A stretch of 64,000 nt of DNA. Origin: Massilia horti (GTDB lineage: Bacteria; Pseudomonadota; Gammaproteobacteria; Burkholderiales; Burkholderiaceae_D). Positions 39,454 through 52,545 of this stretch are shown one piece after another (position 1 is the first letter of the stretch; each line of letters begins with the position of its first letter). The translations under genes were made by a program, and so were the position numbers. The notes beneath the pieces are model-generated. The model worked only from the letters and a program-made list of their open reading frames with translations, made no database searches and was not told the DNA's origin. Location of the stretch: positions 62,001 to 126,000 of the forward strand of contig NZ_SPUM01000109.1 in the NCBI RefSeq assembly GCF_004614195.1, read 5' to 3'.

Positions 39454-42400
39454 GGCCTGCCCGGTGCCCGGCCCTGCTGGCGCCGCTGGATGCGGCGCGC
39501 CAGGTTATCGAACGCCAGGTAGATCACCGGCGTTGTGAACAGCGTCAGCGCCTGGCTGACGATCAGGCCGCCGACGATGGACAGGCCCAGCGGATTGCGC
39601 AGTTCGGAACCGGTGCCGGTGCCGAGCATGAGCGGCAGGCCGGCGAACAACGCGGCCATGGTGGTCATCATGATCGGGCGAAAACGCACCAGGCAGGCTT
39701 GATGGATCGCCTCGCGCGCCGGCTTGCCTTCATTGCGCTCGGCCTCCAGCGCGAAGTCGACCATCATGATGCCGTTCTTCTTGACGATGCCGATCAACAG
39801 GATGATGCCGATGATGCCGACGATGTCCAGGTCCTTGCCGGCCAGGATCAGCGCCAGCAGGGCGCCGATGCCGGCGGACGGCAGCGTCGACAGGATCGTG
39901 ATCGGGTGAATGTAGCTCTCGTACAGAATGCCGAGCACGATGTACACGGTGACCAGCGCCGCCACGATCAGCAGCACCTCGTTGCCGAGCACGTTCTGGA
40001 ATTCCAGCGCCGCGCCCTGGAAGGCAGTCATGATGCTGGGCGGCATGGAGATGTCCTTCTCGGCCTTCAAGATCGCCGCCACCGCGCCGCTCAAAGCCGC
40101 GCCGGGGGCCAGGTTGAAGGAAATCGCGGCGGACGGAAACTGGCCGAGATGGTTGATCATCAGCGGCGCTTTCTGCACATGGAAGCTGGCGATCGCCGAC
40201 AGCGGCACCACACCGCCGCCGGCGGTCGGCAGGTAGATCGACGACAGCGATTGCAGCGAGCGCTGCATCTTGGGCAGCAATTCCAGGATCACCCGGTACT
40301 GGTTCGATTGGGTGAAGATGGTGGAGACGATGCGCTGGCCGAACGCGTCGTAGAGCGCGTTGTCCACGGTCGCGAGCGTAATGCCCAGGCGCCCCGCGGT
40401 ATCGCGGTCAACCTGGATGAAGGACGAAAGCCCTTGTTGCGCCAGGTTGCTGACCACGCCTTCCAGCTGCGGCTCCTGCGCCAGCCTTGCCACCAGGCGT
40501 GGCGTCCATTCCGCCAGCTCGTCCGGATTGGTGTCTTCCAGCACGAACTGGTATTGCGTGCGGCTGACGGCCGCGTTGATGGTCAGGTCCTGCACCGGCT
40601 GCATGTAGAGCGCGATGCCGGGCACGCTGGCCACTAGCTTTTGCACGCGCCGGATAATCTCGGTGGCGTTCACCGATCGCTCTTCGCGCGGCTTCAGATT
40701 GATCATCAGGCGGCCAGTGTTGGGCGTCATGTTGGTGCCGTCCACGCCAATGAAGGAGGACAGGCTTTGCACGTCGGGATCACGCAGCACGGCGGCCGCC
40801 AGGCTTTGCTGGCGCTGGCTCATCGCCTCGTACGAAATCGTCTGGGCGGCGTCGGAGATTCCCTGGACCTGGCCGGTATCCTGGACCGGGAAGAAGCCCT
40901 TGGGGATGAAGGCGTAAAGAAAACCCGCCAGCAGGAAGGCGGCCACGGCGACCACCAGCGTCAGGCCCGAGTGGTCGAGCACCCAGGTCAGCGAGCGGTC
41001 GTACCAGGCAATGGCGGCATCGAACAGGCGCTGGCTGTGGCGCTCCAGCGCGTTTTGTTCCTTCGCCGAGCGGTGGTGCAGCATCTTGGCGCACATCATC
41101 GGCACCAGCGTCAGCGAGACCACCGCCGAAATCAGGATCGTCACCGCCAGCGTGATCGCGAATTCGCGGAACAGGCGCCCCACCACGCCGCCCATGAACA
41201 GCAGGGGGATCAACACCGCGACCAGCGAGATGGTCAGCGAAATGATGGTGAAGCCGATCTGCGCCGCGCCTTTCAAAGCCGCTTGCAGCGGCGGCTCGCC
41301 CTGTTCGACGTAGCGTGCGATGTTCTCGATCATCACGATCGCGTCGTCCACTACGAAACCGGTGGCAATGGTGAGCGCCATGAGCGACAGGTTATTCAGG
41401 CTAAAGCCGGCCAGGTACATGACGCCGAAGGTGCCCACCAGCGACAGCGGCACCGACAGGCTGGGGATGATGGTCGCCGGAATATTGCGCAGGAACAGGA
41501 AGATCACCAGCACGACGAGGCCGATTGACAGCATCAGCTCGAACTGGACGTCGCGCACCGAGGCGCGGATGGTGTTGGTGCGGTCGGTCAGCACGCCCAA
41601 ATTGATGGCGGCAGGCATGCTGGTGGTCAGGCTGGGCAGCAGTTCCTTGATCCGGTCCACTACCTGGATCACGTTGGCGCCGGGCTGGCGCTGGACGTTC
41701 AGGATGATCGCCGGCGTTTTGTTCATCCATGCCGCCAGCCGATTATTTTCGGCGCCGCTGACCACCTGCGCCACGTCGGACAGGCGCACCGGCGCGCCGT
41801 TCTTGTAGGCGATCACGATGTCCTTGTATTCCTCGGCGCTCGTCAACTGATCGTTGGAATTGACGGTGTAGGAACGCGACGGGCCGTCGAAATTGCCCTT
41901 GGGCGTGTTGACGTTCTGGTTGCCGATGATGGTGCGCAGGTCGTCGATGTTCAGGCCGTATGCCGCCAGCGCCGGCAGGTTGACCTGGATGCGCACCGCC
42001 GGCCGCTGGCCGCCGTTGATGCTGACCAGGCCCACGCCCGGCAATTGCGAAATCTTTTGCGCGAGGCGCGTATCGGCCAGGTCTTCGATCTGGGGCAGCG
42101 GGATGGTTTTCGACGTCACGCCCAGCGTGAGCACCGGCGCGTCGGCCGGGTTGACCTTGGCATAGATCGGCGGCGCCGGCAAATCCGACGGCAACAGGTT
42201 GCCCGCGGCGTTGATCGCTGCCTGGACCTCCTGCTCGGCAACGTCAAGGCTCAGGTCGAGATTGAACTGCAGCGTGATGACCGAGGCGCCGGCCGAATTG
42301 GTGGACGACATCTGGTTCAGGCTCGGCATCTGGCCGAACTGGCGCTCCAGCGGCGCCGTCACCGAGGACGTCATCACTTCCGGGCTGGCCCCCGGATAGA

Positions 42401-42548
42401 AGGTCTGCACCTGGATGGTAGGGTAGTCGACCTCGGGCAAGGCCGACAGCGGCAGGTAGCGGTAGGCGATGATGCCAGAGATAAAAATCGCTGCCATCAG
42501 CAGCGAGGTGGCGACCGGCCGCAGGATGAACAGGCGTGACGGGCTCAT
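39450..42548 (-). CDS. mdtB: RND pump subunit MdtB-like, mirror copy
   Basis: Exact inverted copy of 17701-20799, with the same ATGA overlaps to its neighbours. Confidence 0.95.
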   Translation of the reverse strand: MSPSRLFILRPVATSLLMAAIFISGIIAYRYLPLSALPEVDYPTIQVQTFYPGASPEVMTSSVTAPLERQFGQMPSLNQMSSTNSAGASVITLQFNLDLSLDVAEQEVQAAINAAGNLLPSDLPAPPIYAKVNPADAPVLTLGVTSKTIPLPQIEDLADTRLAQKISQLPGVGLVSINGGQRPAVRIQVNLPALAAYGLNIDDLRTIIGNQNVNTPKGNFDGPSRSYTVNSNDQLTSAEEYKDIVIAYKNGAPVRLSDVAQVVSGAENNRLAAWMNKTPAIILNVQRQPGANVIQVVDRIKELLPSLTTSMPAAINLGVLTDRTNTIRASVRDVQFELMLSIGLVVLVIFLFLRNIPATIIPSLSVPLSLVGTFGVMYLAGFSLNNLSLMALTIATGFVVDDAIVMIENIARYVEQGEPPLQAALKGAAQIGFTIISLTISLVAVLIPLLFMGGVVGRLFREFAITLAVTILISAVVSLTLVPMMCAKMLHHRSAKEQNALERHSQRLFDAAIAWYDRSLTWVLDHSGLTLVVAVAAFLLAGFLYAFIPKGFFPVQDTGQVQGISDAAQTISYEAMSQRQQSLAAAVLRDPDVQSLSSFIGVDGTNMTPNTGRLMINLKPREERSVNATEIIRRVQKLVASVPGIALYMQPVQDLTINAAVSRTQYQFVLEDTNPDELAEWTPRLVARLAQEPQLEGVVSNLAQQGLSSFIQVDRDTAGRLGITLATVDNALYDAFGQRIVSTIFTQSNQYRVILELLPKMQRSLQSLSSIYLPTAGGGVVPLSAIASFHVQKAPLMINHLGQFPSAAISFNLAPGAALSGAVAAILKAEKDISMPPSIMTAFQGAALEFQNVLGNEVLLIVAALVTVYIVLGILYESYIHPITILSTLPSAGIGALLALILAGKDLDIVGIIGIILLIGIVKKNGIMMVDFALEAERNEGKPAREAIHQACLVRFRPIMMTTMAALFAGLPLMLGTGTGSELRNPLGLSIVGGLIVSQALTLFTTPVIYLAFDNLARRIQRRQQGRAPGRP

Positions 42549-43744
42549 CTGGGGTGTCCCGCGGCGGCAGGCGCGCCGGGCAGCGTGATCTTGGCACCGT
42601 CGCGCAGCTTGTCGGTGCCGTCCACCACGACCTTGTCGCCAGCCTTGAGCCCAGACAGCACCGCCACGCGTTCGCCGTTCACCGGGCCGGTTTTGACCAC
42701 TTGCATCTTCACGGTATTGCCGGGCTGGACCACGTAGACGAAGTCCCCCGGCGTGCCATGCTGGATGGCGGCGATGGGGGCAATGACCGTGTTGCGCAGC
42801 ATATCCACCAGCAATTCGACATTCACGAATTGGTTGGGAAACAGGATCTTGTCGGAATTATCGAACATCGCGCGCAGCTGCACGGTGCCGGTACTGGTAT
42901 TGATCTGGCTGTCGGTGCTGACCAGCTTGCCGGTGGCGAGCAGCCGGTAGCCAACGCGGTCGAACGCCTTTACCTGGAGCACAATCCCTTGCCGGAAGCG
43001 CTGCCACACTTGCGGCAACTGGTCTTCAGGAATGGTGAACAGCACCGAGATCGGCTGCAGCTCGGTGATCACGACGATGCCGGTGGTGTTGCTGGTCTGG
43101 ACGAAATTGCCGACATCGACCTGGCGTATGCCGACCAGGCCCGTGACCGGCGCGACGATATGGCAATAGGCAATGTTCAGGCGATCGGCGGCGACCAGTC
43201 CCTGATCCGTGCGTACCGTTCCCTCGGCCTGGCGGACGGTGAATACCTGGTCTTCGAATTGCTGGCGGGCGATCGAATCCTGTTGGTACAGTTGCTGGTA
43301 GCGGGCCAGGTCGACACGGGCCGCGGCGAGGATCGCCGTGTCGCGCGCCAGTTGGCCCAGATGCTGTTCCAGCGACGCTTCATAAGGCCGCGGGTCGATT
43401 TGTGCAAGAAAATCCCCCTGGTGGATGATCTGCCCTTCCTGAAAGCCGATGCGCTGCAACTGGCCATTAATCTGCGTCATGACCGTGACGGTCGCCAGCG
43501 GCGTCACCGTGCCCAATGCGTTCAGGTTGACTTCGATGTCACCTAGCTGGACCGTAGCGGCAGAGACCGCGATCGGCGCGGCGGGCGGGCGGCGATTGCG
43601 CGAGGCCTGGCGCGTCTGCAGGATCCAGGCGAGCCCGGCAACGATCAGCAGGCCCAGAACAATCCAGCCGACATGCAGGCGTTTGCGCCGGCGAGTAGTC
43701 CCGGTTGGCTTGACAACCGGCCGATCCTCGGTCTCTCCGTCCAT
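42545..43744 (-). CDS. mdtA: RND periplasmic adaptor MdtA-like, mirror copy
   Basis: Exact inverted copy of 16505-17704. The duplicated start region is also mirrored (43730-43773). Confidence 0.93.
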   Translation of the reverse strand: MDGETEDRPVVKPTGTTRRRKRLHVGWIVLGLLIVAGLAWILQTRQASRNRRPPAAPIAVSAATVQLGDIEVNLNALGTVTPLATVTVMTQINGQLQRIGFQEGQIIHQGDFLAQIDPRPYEASLEQHLGQLARDTAILAAARVDLARYQQLYQQDSIARQQFEDQVFTVRQAEGTVRTDQGLVAADRLNIAYCHIVAPVTGLVGIRQVDVGNFVQTSNTTGIVVITELQPISVLFTIPEDQLPQVWQRFRQGIVLQVKAFDRVGYRLLATGKLVSTDSQINTSTGTVQLRAMFDNSDKILFPNQFVNVELLVDMLRNTVIAPIAAIQHGTPGDFVYVVQPGNTVKMQVVKTGPVNGERVAVLSGLKAGDKVVVDGTDKLRDGAKITLPGAPAAAGHPR

Positions 43745-43773
43745 GATCCTCGGTCTCTCCGTCCATGATCCTC
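43730..43773 (-). repeat. 22-bp tandem duplication at mdtA start, mirror copy
   Basis: Exact inverted copy of 16476-16519: two 22-bp units, each carrying an ATG on the minus strand. Confidence 0.9.
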
Positions 43774-43846
43774 GGATGCCAGAGACAATTCCTCAATGTG
43801 CATTGAGCCGGGCAGCAGCGAGCGCACTACACGTGAGCGCACTACA

Positions 43847-43874
43847 CGTCGTTCCCGCCTGCGCGGGAACGACG
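43847..43874. repeat. REP-like hairpin, mirror copy
   Basis: Inverted copy of 16375-16402: a 12-bp perfect stem with a 4-base loop, between the divergent mdtA and urea-transporter genes. Confidence 0.75.
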
Positions 43875-44136
43875 GGGCGGCTTTGTTGTTCCGGCCGGGC
43901 GACGCGCGGCCGGGCTGCTTTGGCCCGCGTACGTCAAGCTTTTTTGAGCCACGAACACTGTGGAAAATCCCCGCGAATTGAAACGAAGTGTAGCGTACTG
44001 TCGCAAGGCCAGCGGGGGAGGGGAGAACTTGGACGGAACGAACCCGATACTGGCCGGTCGAAGTGTTTGATGTCTTTTGGCCACCTTGGCTTTCACGCTG
44101 AGTGCAGTGGAGTAAGCTGCCAGCGCGGACAAGCGG

Positions 44137-45162
44137 ATGTTTCAAATGCGATCAGCGCCCGCGGTACGTTTCGCCGTTTATGTCTTGCGCGGCATTGGCC
44201 AAGTGATGTTGCAAGACAATTTCATTACGGGTTTCCTTTTCCTCGTCGGCATTTTCGTCAGCAGCTGGGTTTCGGGGCTTTACGCGCTACTTGGCACGGT
44301 GGTCTCGACGTGGACGGCGATCTTTCTCAAGGCGCCTGCAAATGAGGTGGATGCCGGCATCTATGGATTTAATGGCACCCTCACCGGATTGGCGCTGGCA
44401 GCTTATCTGTCGCATGGCATCGCCCTGATAGTATTCGTCATTATCGCTTCCATGTTTGTTGCGCTCACCACCGCCGCCATCAGGCACATTGCCGGTCCGC
44501 GGGGGCACGCACTCACCGCGCCGTTTGTGATCACCACATGGATTTTCCTGGGCGCCCTGATTGTCTACCTGGGATTGCCAAATGCGGGAGCGGCAGAGCC
44601 GCTGCAGCAACCAAGCTATGCCGCGGCGCTTACCAGATTAAGCGCGCTTGACGTGATCCTGGGCATCCTGAACGGCCCGGCGCAAGTGATGCTGCAGGAA
44701 AACCCCTGGACCGGCGCCATCTTTCTGGTCGCCATTGCGTTCAATTCCCGCGTCTCGTGTCTTGCCGCCTTGCTCGGCAGTGCGATCGGGGTCGGGGTTG
44801 GCTGGTACATGGGCGGCACGCCCCACTCCATCCACCAGGGGCTGTTTGGGTTCAACGGGGTGCTGACAGCTATTGTGCTCGGCGGCATTCTTTTCCTGCT
44901 TAACCGCACCACGGTCTTGCTGACGGTCCTGGGCGTGTACGTGTCCACCGTGCTCTTCGGCAGCCTCGTCGTCATTCTCAAGCCGCTTGCCCTGCCTGCG
45001 CTGACGGCGCCGTTTGTTCTCGTCACCTGGGTATATGTGCTTGCCTGTGCCAAGTTTCCCCGGCTGGCCTCGCTCGTTGTCGTGAGTCCCGGTACGCCGG
45101 AAGGGAACCTGAGGGCGGCACGGGACCCATTGGTAGAAAAGGAACAAGGAGAAGTGCCATGA
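44137..45162 (+). CDS. Urea transporter, mirror copy
   Basis: Exact inverted copy of 15087-16112; first gene of the mirrored urease operon, overlapping ureA by ATGA. Confidence 0.93.
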   Translation: MFQMRSAPAVRFAVYVLRGIGQVMLQDNFITGFLFLVGIFVSSWVSGLYALLGTVVSTWTAIFLKAPANEVDAGIYGFNGTLTGLALAAYLSHGIALIVFVIIASMFVALTTAAIRHIAGPRGHALTAPFVITTWIFLGALIVYLGLPNAGAAEPLQQPSYAAALTRLSALDVILGILNGPAQVMLQENPWTGAIFLVAIAFNSRVSCLAALLGSAIGVGVGWYMGGTPHSIHQGLFGFNGVLTAIVLGGILFLLNRTTVLLTVLGVYVSTVLFGSLVVILKPLALPALTAPFVLVTWVYVLACAKFPRLASLVVVSPGTPEGNLRAARDPLVEKEQGEVP

Positions 45163-45485
45163 CCACACGCAACATCTCTTCCCTGATGCTGACGCCGCGC
45201 GAAACTGAAAAGCTCGTCATCTACCAGGTGGCTGAACTGGCGCGGCGGCGCAAGGGGCGCGGCCTCAAGCTCAACTACGCCGAGGCCATCGCCCTGATTT
45301 GCGAAGCCTTGCTCGAGGCAGCGCGGGACGGCAAGACGTTCGCCGAGACGGTCGCCATCGGCAAGCAGGTGCTCACGCGCGCGGACGTGATGGACGGGGT
45401 GCCGGAAATGGTCCATCTGGTTCAGGTCGAGGCCACGTTCAAGACCGGGACGCAGCTCATTTCCGTCCCCGATCCGATTCCCTAG
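45159..45485 (+). CDS. ureA: Urease subunit gamma UreA, mirror copy
   Basis: Exact inverted copy of 14764-15090. Confidence 0.97.
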   Translation: MTTRNISSLMLTPRETEKLVIYQVAELARRRKGRGLKLNYAEAIALICEALLEAARDGKTFAETVAIGKQVLTRADVMDGVPEMVHLVQVEATFKTGTQLISVPDPIP

Positions 45486-45501
45486 GAATGGAGGTGCAAC
45501 C

Positions 45502-46005
45502 ATGAATCCAGGTGAGTGGCTGTTATCCAACGAGCCGGTCGAGATCAACCGGGGCCGAAGGACATGCACCCTGAAGGTGCGCAATACCGGCGACCGTCCT
45601 ATCCAGATCGGTTCGCATTTCCACTTTTTCGAGGCCAATCGCGCGCTCGACTTCGACCGGCCGTCGGCGATGGGCATGCACTTGAATTTGCCAGGAGGAC
45701 TGGCGGTGCGCTTTGAACCCGGGGATGAAAAAGAGGTGGAACTGGTCGAGTTCAGCGGAGCCAAGCGTGTCGTCGGCTTTAACAACCTGGTCGACGGCGG
45801 GCTGACCGCGCACTGGACCGTCAAGCTGGCGTTGGCGCGGGCACGGGAGCTCGAATTCCTGGGCATGCCTGCCCCCCCGTACGACGTCTCGGGCATCGTG
45901 CGCAACCTGGGCGGAACAGGGGAGGGGATTCCAGGCGCCAGGCAGCCCAAGGCGAAAAGCGAGCAGGAGAATAAGACGGAAAACCAGCAGGAGCCCAAAT
46001 CATGA
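45502..46005 (+). CDS. ureB: Urease subunit beta UreB, mirror copy
   Basis: Exact inverted copy of 14244-14747, including the roughly 60-residue C-terminal tail. Confidence 0.96.
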   Translation: MNPGEWLLSNEPVEINRGRRTCTLKVRNTGDRPIQIGSHFHFFEANRALDFDRPSAMGMHLNLPGGLAVRFEPGDEKEVELVEFSGAKRVVGFNNLVDGGLTAHWTVKLALARARELEFLGMPAPPYDVSGIVRNLGGTGEGIPGARQPKAKSEQENKTENQQEPKS

Positions 46006-47720
46006 AAACCATCCCGCGCCAACAATATGTCGACCTTTACGGTCCGACTGTGGGCGACCGCTTCCGGCTCGCCGACACGGAACTGATCTGCCAGGTGGAA
46101 CGCAGCCTGCTGACGCCGGGCGAGGAGTCCGTCTACGGCGGCGGCAAAGTGATACGCGACGGCATGGCGCAGACACCCGGCGTGCGCAATGACGATGGCG
46201 CGCTGGACATGGTCATCACCTCCGTGATCGTGATGGATCCGGTGCTGGGCATCCTCAAGGCCGATATCGGCATCAAGGACGGGCGGATTGCCGGTATCGG
46301 TAAATCGGGCAACCCGCACCTGATGGACGGCGTCGATCCGCACATGGTGATCGGCGGGGGAACCGAAGTGATCGCTGGCGAAGGAATGGTGGCCACAGCC
46401 GGCCTGATCGATACGCATATCCATTTCCTGACTGCGGCACAGGCCTACCATGGCCTCTCCAACGGCGTGACCACCCTCATCGGCGGCGGGACAGGCCCCA
46501 CCGACGGATCGCTGGGGGTGAGCGCGACGCCCGGGCCATGGAATTTGTCGCGCATGCTGGAGGCGAGCGAATCGATGCCGGTCAATATCGGCTTCCTGGG
46601 GAAAGGCAACAGCAGCTTGCCCGGCACCCTGCACGAGCAGATCGAGGCAGGTGCATGCGGGCTGAAGGTGCACGAAGACTACGGCTCGACGATGGCGGCG
46701 ATCGACTGCGCCTTGCGCGTGGCCACCCAATATGACGTGCAGGTGGCAATTCATACCGATACGCTCAACGAGTGCGGCTACCTCGCCGACACCATCAGCG
46801 CCATCGACGGGCGCACCATGCACACCTTCCACACCGAGGGCGCCGGTGGTGGCCACGCTCCGGACATCATGGCCATTGCCGGTTTGCCCAACATCCTGCC
46901 GGCCTCCACCAACCCGACCAAGCCGTTCACGACCGACACCGTCGAGAACCTGTATTGGATGACCATTGTGTGTCATCACCTTAACCCGCACAACCCGGAG
47001 GATGTCGCGTTTGCCCAGAGCCGGATTCGTGCCGAGACGATCGCCGCCGAGGATGTGTTGCAGGATATCGGCGCGCTCAGTATGTTCTCCTCCGATTCCC
47101 AGGCGATGGGGCGGATCGGCGAGACCTTCATCCGCGCCTTCCAGACCGCCGACAAGATGAAGCGCCAGACCGGCAAGCTGCCGGAGGATGCGGCCGACAA
47201 CGATAACTTCCGGGTGCTGCGCTATCTCGCCAAGCTCACCATCAATCCGGCCATTGCACACGGCTTCTCGGAGCACCTGGGTTCTCTTGAAATAGGAAAA
47301 ATTGCCGACATCGTGCTGTGGCCGACGAGTATGTTTGCCGTGAAGCCCAAGCTGGTGGTCAAGGGGGGCATGATCAACTGGGGCATCATGGGGGACCCGA
47401 ACGCGTCGATTTTGCCGCCGGAACCGGTGCTGTACCGGCCGATGTTCGGGGCCGATGGACTGGCTGCGAAGCATACCTGCTTCACCATCATGTCGCGGGC
47501 AGCCATCGAGCGCGGCGTGCCGGAAAAGCTTCACATGGAACGGCGCATTATCCCCGTCGTCAATACGCGCACCCTCGAGAAGCACGACATGGTGCGCAAC
47601 CGTGCATTGCCACACATTGAAGTCGATCCCGAAACTTATCAGGTGTACGTCGATGGCAAGCGCATCACCGTGCCGCCCGTGAGTGAAGTGTCGCTCGGTC
47701 AACGCTATTTCATCGTGTGA
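46002..47720 (+). CDS. ureC: Urease subunit alpha UreC, mirror copy
   Basis: Exact inverted copy of 12529-14247 with all nickel ligands. Confidence 0.98.
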   Translation: MKTIPRQQYVDLYGPTVGDRFRLADTELICQVERSLLTPGEESVYGGGKVIRDGMAQTPGVRNDDGALDMVITSVIVMDPVLGILKADIGIKDGRIAGIGKSGNPHLMDGVDPHMVIGGGTEVIAGEGMVATAGLIDTHIHFLTAAQAYHGLSNGVTTLIGGGTGPTDGSLGVSATPGPWNLSRMLEASESMPVNIGFLGKGNSSLPGTLHEQIEAGACGLKVHEDYGSTMAAIDCALRVATQYDVQVAIHTDTLNECGYLADTISAIDGRTMHTFHTEGAGGGHAPDIMAIAGLPNILPASTNPTKPFTTDTVENLYWMTIVCHHLNPHNPEDVAFAQSRIRAETIAAEDVLQDIGALSMFSSDSQAMGRIGETFIRAFQTADKMKRQTGKLPEDAADNDNFRVLRYLAKLTINPAIAHGFSEHLGSLEIGKIADIVLWPTSMFAVKPKLVVKGGMINWGIMGDPNASILPPEPVLYRPMFGADGLAAKHTCFTIMSRAAIERGVPEKLHMERRIIPVVNTRTLEKHDMVRNRALPHIEVDPETYQVYVDGKRITVPPVSEVSLGQRYFIV

Positions 47721-47724
47721 GCGC

Positions 47725-48462
47725 ATGGAGGAATCTTCCGCAGGAACCGCGATGCCGCTCCAGGCCGCCGCCGGCATGGACCTCACCGCATTCCTCGGCA
47801 GCCTGCAACTTGCCGACTCGCTCTTCCCAAGCGGACTCTATACGCTGTCCCATGGGCTCGAATCCTTTGCCCAGGCCGGGTTGCTCAAACCGGCCAGGCT
47901 CGAAGCCTTGCTGACCGATTATCTGCGCCATGGGGTGGGCCCGTCCGATGGCGCTGCACTCGCTTGTGCCCATCGCGCGGCGCAAACGGGAGATCTTGAT
48001 ATCGCGGTGCAGGCCGACTTGCGGCTTAGCGCAATAAAACTGCCACGCGAGGCGCGCACCAACTCGCAACGCACGGGCCGGCAGTTGCTCAAGACTGCGA
48101 GCGGAATATTCGGTGGCGCCACATTGCTGACCTATGGCGGGATTACCGAGCGCGGGGAGGCGCCCTGCAATCACGCCATCGCCCTGGGCCTGACCATGGC
48201 ACAGTTGGGGATCGACCGCGAGCATGCCGTGGCGGGCGAGTTGTATGCCTTTGCCGCCAGCGCAGTCGGTTCCGCCGTGCGTCTCGCGGTGATCGACCAT
48301 CACTTTGCCCAAGTGGTACTGGCCGCCCTCAAGCCAGTCATTGTGCAGAGTGCGCGTCTCCAATGTCTAAGCAATATCGAGGACATCGCCAGCAGCACCC
48401 CGCTGATCGACATCATGGCCATGCAGCACGAACGCGCCGAGGTGCGCTTGTTCGTCAGCTGA
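47725..48462 (+). CDS. ureF: Urease accessory protein UreF, mirror copy
   Basis: Exact inverted copy of 11787-12524, starting 4 bases after ureC; the alternative ATG is at 47752. Confidence 0.92.
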   Translation: MEESSAGTAMPLQAAAGMDLTAFLGSLQLADSLFPSGLYTLSHGLESFAQAGLLKPARLEALLTDYLRHGVGPSDGAALACAHRAAQTGDLDIAVQADLRLSAIKLPREARTNSQRTGRQLLKTASGIFGGATLLTYGGITERGEAPCNHAIALGLTMAQLGIDREHAVAGELYAFAASAVGSAVRLAVIDHHFAQVVLAALKPVIVQSARLQCLSNIEDIASSTPLIDIMAMQHERAEVRLFVS

Positions 48463-48482
48463 GTTTATCCGGGAGACATACC

Positions 48483-49193
48483 ATGAATTACGAGTTGCAC
48501 GAACATGCGCACCATCACGATCACCCGCATGTGCATCCTCCCGTGGGAGAACAAGCGATACGCCGGGGCAGCGGCGCGGTGCCGTGCATCGGCGTGGGCG
48601 GCCCGGTCGGCTCGGGCAAGACGGCACTGATCGAAGCGCTGGTGCCCATACTCCTGCAACGGGGCCACCGGCCCATCGTCATCACAAACGACATCTTTGT
48701 CGGCGAGGACGCCAGGCATGTAAAACGTACGCTGGCGGGCGTGCTGGACCCGGAGCGGGTGATGGGTGTGGAAACCGGATCGTGCCCGCACACGGCAGTG
48801 CGCGACGACCCGACCATGAATCTCGCGGCAATGGAGGAAATGACCCAACGCTTTCCGGACGCCGACCTCGTGCTGCTCGAAAGCGGCGGGGACAACCTGA
48901 CGCTGACATTCAGCCCGGCGTTGGCTGACTACTTCATCTTCGTGATCGACGTGGCGGAGGGCGACAAGATTCCCCGCAAGCGCGGGCCGGGCATCACCCA
49001 CTCGGATCTTCTGGTAATCAACAAGATCGACCTGGCACCGTACGTCCGTGCCAGCGTGGAAGTGATGGAGCGCGACGCGCGGCAGGTGCGTGAGGGCAGG
49101 CCATTTGTGTTGACCAATTGCCTGACAGGCCAAGGTGTGGAGGAGGTGGCCGATCACATTGTCAGCCACATTGCTGCAAGGCCGGCTGCTTGA
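48483..49193 (+). CDS. ureG: Urease GTPase UreG, mirror copy
   Basis: Exact inverted copy of 11056-11766. Only 20 bases separate it from ureF, leaving no room for ureE. Confidence 0.95.
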   Translation: MNYELHEHAHHHDHPHVHPPVGEQAIRRGSGAVPCIGVGGPVGSGKTALIEALVPILLQRGHRPIVITNDIFVGEDARHVKRTLAGVLDPERVMGVETGSCPHTAVRDDPTMNLAAMEEMTQRFPDADLVLLESGGDNLTLTFSPALADYFIFVIDVAEGDKIPRKRGPGITHSDLLVINKIDLAPYVRASVEVMERDARQVREGRPFVLTNCLTGQGVEEVADHIVSHIAARPAA

Positions 49194-50137
49194 GCGCGAT
49201 ACCGAACTTGCCGCGAAGCGATTCGCGCTGGTACACCCCTGACCACTTGCCGCCGGAAATACTCGCGTACGACGCGCCGCAATCGCGCGTCTACGTGGGC
49301 GGGGCAGGGAAGGTGGGCTTGCTCGAACTTGAGTTCGCGGAGTTGGACGGCGCAACGCGGGTGGTGCGCCAGTTTCAGCAGTTGCCGCTGTATATCTTCC
49401 ATCCACTTTACGTCGATCCCGGGCGGCCGGGCATGGCATTCATCTACATGCTGCAATCGGGCGAAGGCATCGTCCAGGGCGACCGCTACCGGCTGGACTT
49501 GAATTGTGCACCGGGAACGGCGGTGCACTTCACGACCCAGGCGGCCACTAAAATCTTCCACATGGAGGACAACTTTGCGACCCAGATCGTGAATCTGACG
49601 GTCGGCGCCGGCGCATTTGTCGAATACCTGCCGGACCCGGTCATCCCATTCAGAGACTCGCGCTTCTACCAGCGGCTGCATCTCACGATCGCTCCGGACG
49701 CCAGCGGAATCCTTGGGGAAATTCTGCTACCCGGCCGCGTCGCTCGGGACGAGGTGCTCGAATACGCGCTCTATTACACGGACCTTGAGGCGCGCACACC
49801 GGATGGGCGACTGCTCTTTGCCGATCGCCTTAAGCTGGCCCGCGACAGTGCCTTTCCAGGATCGCCCGGCTTGCTTGGCTCATATGGCGTGTTCGCGTCG
49901 CTGTATGTCGTCACCCGCACATGCGCCGCCAAGGCATTGGTCGATCGCCTGCACGATTGCGTCGCCGCGCTGCCGGAAGTGCTCGCCGGCGCCAGTGAAT
50001 TACCGAACGGCTGTGGCGCTTCCGTACGCCTCCTCGGCCAAACTTCCGCCGCAGTCGGTGCCGCCATGCATCGCCTCTGGAATGAAGCCCGGCTCTCGTT
50101 GCTGGGCTTGCCGGCTCCAGATCTTCGCAAGCATTAA
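49190..50137 (+). CDS. ureD: Urease accessory protein UreD, mirror copy
   Basis: Exact inverted copy of 10112-11059; TTG start at 49190 overlapping the ureG stop. Confidence 0.9.
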   Translation: MSAIPNLPRSDSRWYTPDHLPPEILAYDAPQSRVYVGGAGKVGLLELEFAELDGATRVVRQFQQLPLYIFHPLYVDPGRPGMAFIYMLQSGEGIVQGDRYRLDLNCAPGTAVHFTTQAATKIFHMEDNFATQIVNLTVGAGAFVEYLPDPVIPFRDSRFYQRLHLTIAPDASGILGEILLPGRVARDEVLEYALYYTDLEARTPDGRLLFADRLKLARDSAFPGSPGLLGSYGVFASLYVVTRTCAAKALVDRLHDCVAALPEVLAGASELPNGCGASVRLLGQTSAAVGAAMHRLWNEARLSLLGLPAPDLRKH

Positions 50138-50147
50138 ACGTCCTGAG

Positions 50148-51230
50148 ATGTCAGAAAGGCTCTACGGGGTCTCGATGATTTTCGAATTTGCCCAAATCTT
50201 CAATAGGTCGAACACAGGCGTGCGCTTCAGGCTGTTGGGCACGCTTGGAATATTGATTGCGTTTAATGTTCTGGCATGGGTCTGGGCCCTGATCGCGTTC
50301 CGTGACCGCCCGATACTGCTCTCCACGGCACTGCTGGCCTACGGCTTCGGCCTGCGCCATGCCGTCGATGCCGACCACATCGCCGCGATTGACAACGTGA
50401 CCCGCAAGCTGATGCAGGAAAAAAAGCGGCCGGTCGCAGTCGGATTTTTCTTTTCCCTGGGCCACTCGACTGTCGTCATGCTGGCGTCGCTCGCCATCGT
50501 TGCCGCGATATCCGCGATGGGCGCGCATTTCGAACAATTCCGGGAGATCGGCAGGGTTACCGGAACCCTGGTCTCGGCCTTGTTCCTGTTTGCGATTGCC
50601 CTCATGAACCTGATTATTCTGAGATCAATCTATCGAACATGGAACCATGTCAGGAATGGCGACGCCTACGTTGACGATGATTTCGACCTGCTGTTGGCAG
50701 GCCGGGGTTTCGTCACACGCCTGTTCCGGCCGCTGTTCCAGGTCATCACCCGAAGTTGGCACATGTATCCCTTGGGGTTTCTATTCGGCCTGGGATTCGA
50801 CACCGCGACGGAAATCGGCCTGCTCGGCATTGCCGCCACCCAGACATCGCAAGGGCTGTCGCCATGGACGGTCATGGTATTCCCGGTATTGTTCGGCGCC
50901 GGCATGTCCCTGGTCGACACGCTGGACGGGCAATTGATGCTCGGCGCTTATGGCTGGGCGTACTTGAAGCCGATTCGCAAGATCTACTACAACATGGCGA
51001 TCACGCTGGTGTCGGTGATCGTCGCCGTTGTGATCGGCTGTATCGAGACACTTGGACTGCTCGCCGATCAATTACAGCTGCGCGGCCCGGTTTGGAATGC
51101 TATCGGAGCCTTGAACGACAATTTCGGCATGCTCGGCTACGTCGTTATCGGCATCTTTGCCCTGAGCTGGGCGGCATCGGTTCTGATTTACCGGGCCAAG
51201 CGTTTCGATGAGTTGAAAGTGGGCCGCTGA
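50148..51230 (+). CDS. Nickel/cobalt transporter (NiCoT), mirror copy
   Basis: Exact inverted copy of 9019-10101; the alternative start ATG is at 50175. Confidence 0.93.
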   Translation: MSERLYGVSMIFEFAQIFNRSNTGVRFRLLGTLGILIAFNVLAWVWALIAFRDRPILLSTALLAYGFGLRHAVDADHIAAIDNVTRKLMQEKKRPVAVGFFFSLGHSTVVMLASLAIVAAISAMGAHFEQFREIGRVTGTLVSALFLFAIALMNLIILRSIYRTWNHVRNGDAYVDDDFDLLLAGRGFVTRLFRPLFQVITRSWHMYPLGFLFGLGFDTATEIGLLGIAATQTSQGLSPWTVMVFPVLFGAGMSLVDTLDGQLMLGAYGWAYLKPIRKIYYNMAITLVSVIVAVVIGCIETLGLLADQLQLRGPVWNAIGALNDNFGMLGYVVIGIFALSWAASVLIYRAKRFDELKVGR

Positions 51231-51237
51231 TAAATAT

Positions 51238-51282
51238 TGAATGTTGCTTAAGTGAATGTCATGTTGCTTGACTGAATGTTAC
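51238..51282. repeat. TGAATGTT short repeats, mirror copy
   Basis: Inverted copy of 8967-9011: three TGAATGT units directly after the nickel transporter gene. Confidence 0.5.
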
Positions 51283-51470
51283 CTTCTGCCGCAGAATGGC
51301 CAGTTCGACAACTCAGGGACTGCCATAAAGAAGAGCGCGCCCCCGTTGGTTTGAACAAATTCGTTCATGCCTGCCTCTACTCATTTGATGCGTCTATGGT
51401 TCTCACACAGAATCATTTGCCACACGTTTTTCTGGATCGAGCCAAACCAAACCACAACAAGGAGACCCCG

Positions 51471-52538
51471 ATGTTCGCACTTCGTACCCTATCCCTGGCG
51501 GGCGGCGCTGCGCTGACCGCCTTTGTTCTGACAGTCGTCCCGCGTGCACCGGCCCATGCCGCGCCCGCAGCACCGGCCACGCTGTCCTGCCCGACGAGCA
51601 CCACCCTGGAAGCGCTGGTGGACTGCATTTCGAACCAGATGCCACAGCACGATTCAAACGGTTACGTGGCGCCGAGCGCCACCGAGGCGGCCGACTTCGC
51701 CCAGGTGGTAACGTCGATGCTCGAAGGGAACTGCGCGCTGTCGCTGCCCGCGAGCATCAGCGCGAACATGGCCATCCGTAGCTTCACCGACAGTTCCGAC
51801 AACCGTTCCTATTGCGTGCTGATGGAAGTGAAGAGTTCGGTCACGAGCGGCGTTGTCGACAAGGGCTGGGGTACCTTCATCACCTACAACGCCGGCACGC
51901 GCAGGATCAGCCATCACGCGCCGCATCCGAAATTCGATACCAGCACTACCGGCGCTTCCGAGGGCGATGCCTACTCGCAGCGTGAAGCGGTGCGCATCTT
52001 CAAGAAAACCGATTCGCGCAGCTTCCTCATGGCGGGCGCGCGCCGCAGCGCCAACCTGATCGACAGCACTTGCCAGAGCGGCAATTGGGAGGCCGACTGC
52101 TCGCACAACACCAACAACATGTTTTACGCGGCCAATGTGGCGCTCAACAATTTCTACACAGCGCGGTCGGAAGACTGGACCGCCATCGAATGGCATGCCA
52201 AGGCCGCGTCGACCTGCAGCAACGACATCTTCATGAGCCCGGGCCGCAACACAAAGCCAGCGGTCGGCTCGAAGCTCGCCTTGCTCAAGGCGGCGATCGA
52301 AACGCAGAAACCGGCCTGGGTCGTGGAAACGACGGGCGGCACCAGCAGCTGTTCGCTGACCGCCACGACCAATACGGTCGGACGCATGCTCAATGGTGTG
52401 ACAAGTAACGTCTGCAATACGGCTGCCACGACGACATCCGGCAAGTTCATTCATATCGAACAGACCACGGGCCTGCTCGCCACCCTGGACGCCACCGCCA
52501 CCGCGTGGGCAAACGCGGTCGTCTCCGCCTTCCCGTAA
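51471..52538 (+). CDS. Secreted protein of unknown function, mirror copy
   Basis: Exact inverted copy of 7711-8778. The ATG at 51471 follows AAGGAGA; the signal peptide is intact. Confidence 0.7.
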   Translation: MFALRTLSLAGGAALTAFVLTVVPRAPAHAAPAAPATLSCPTSTTLEALVDCISNQMPQHDSNGYVAPSATEAADFAQVVTSMLEGNCALSLPASISANMAIRSFTDSSDNRSYCVLMEVKSSVTSGVVDKGWGTFITYNAGTRRISHHAPHPKFDTSTTGASEGDAYSQREAVRIFKKTDSRSFLMAGARRSANLIDSTCQSGNWEADCSHNTNNMFYAANVALNNFYTARSEDWTAIEWHAKAASTCSNDIFMSPGRNTKPAVGSKLALLKAAIETQKPAWVVETTGGTSSCSLTATTNTVGRMLNGVTSNVCNTAATTTSGKFIHIEQTTGLLATLDATATAWANAVVSAFP

Positions 52539-52545
52539 GCGTTCA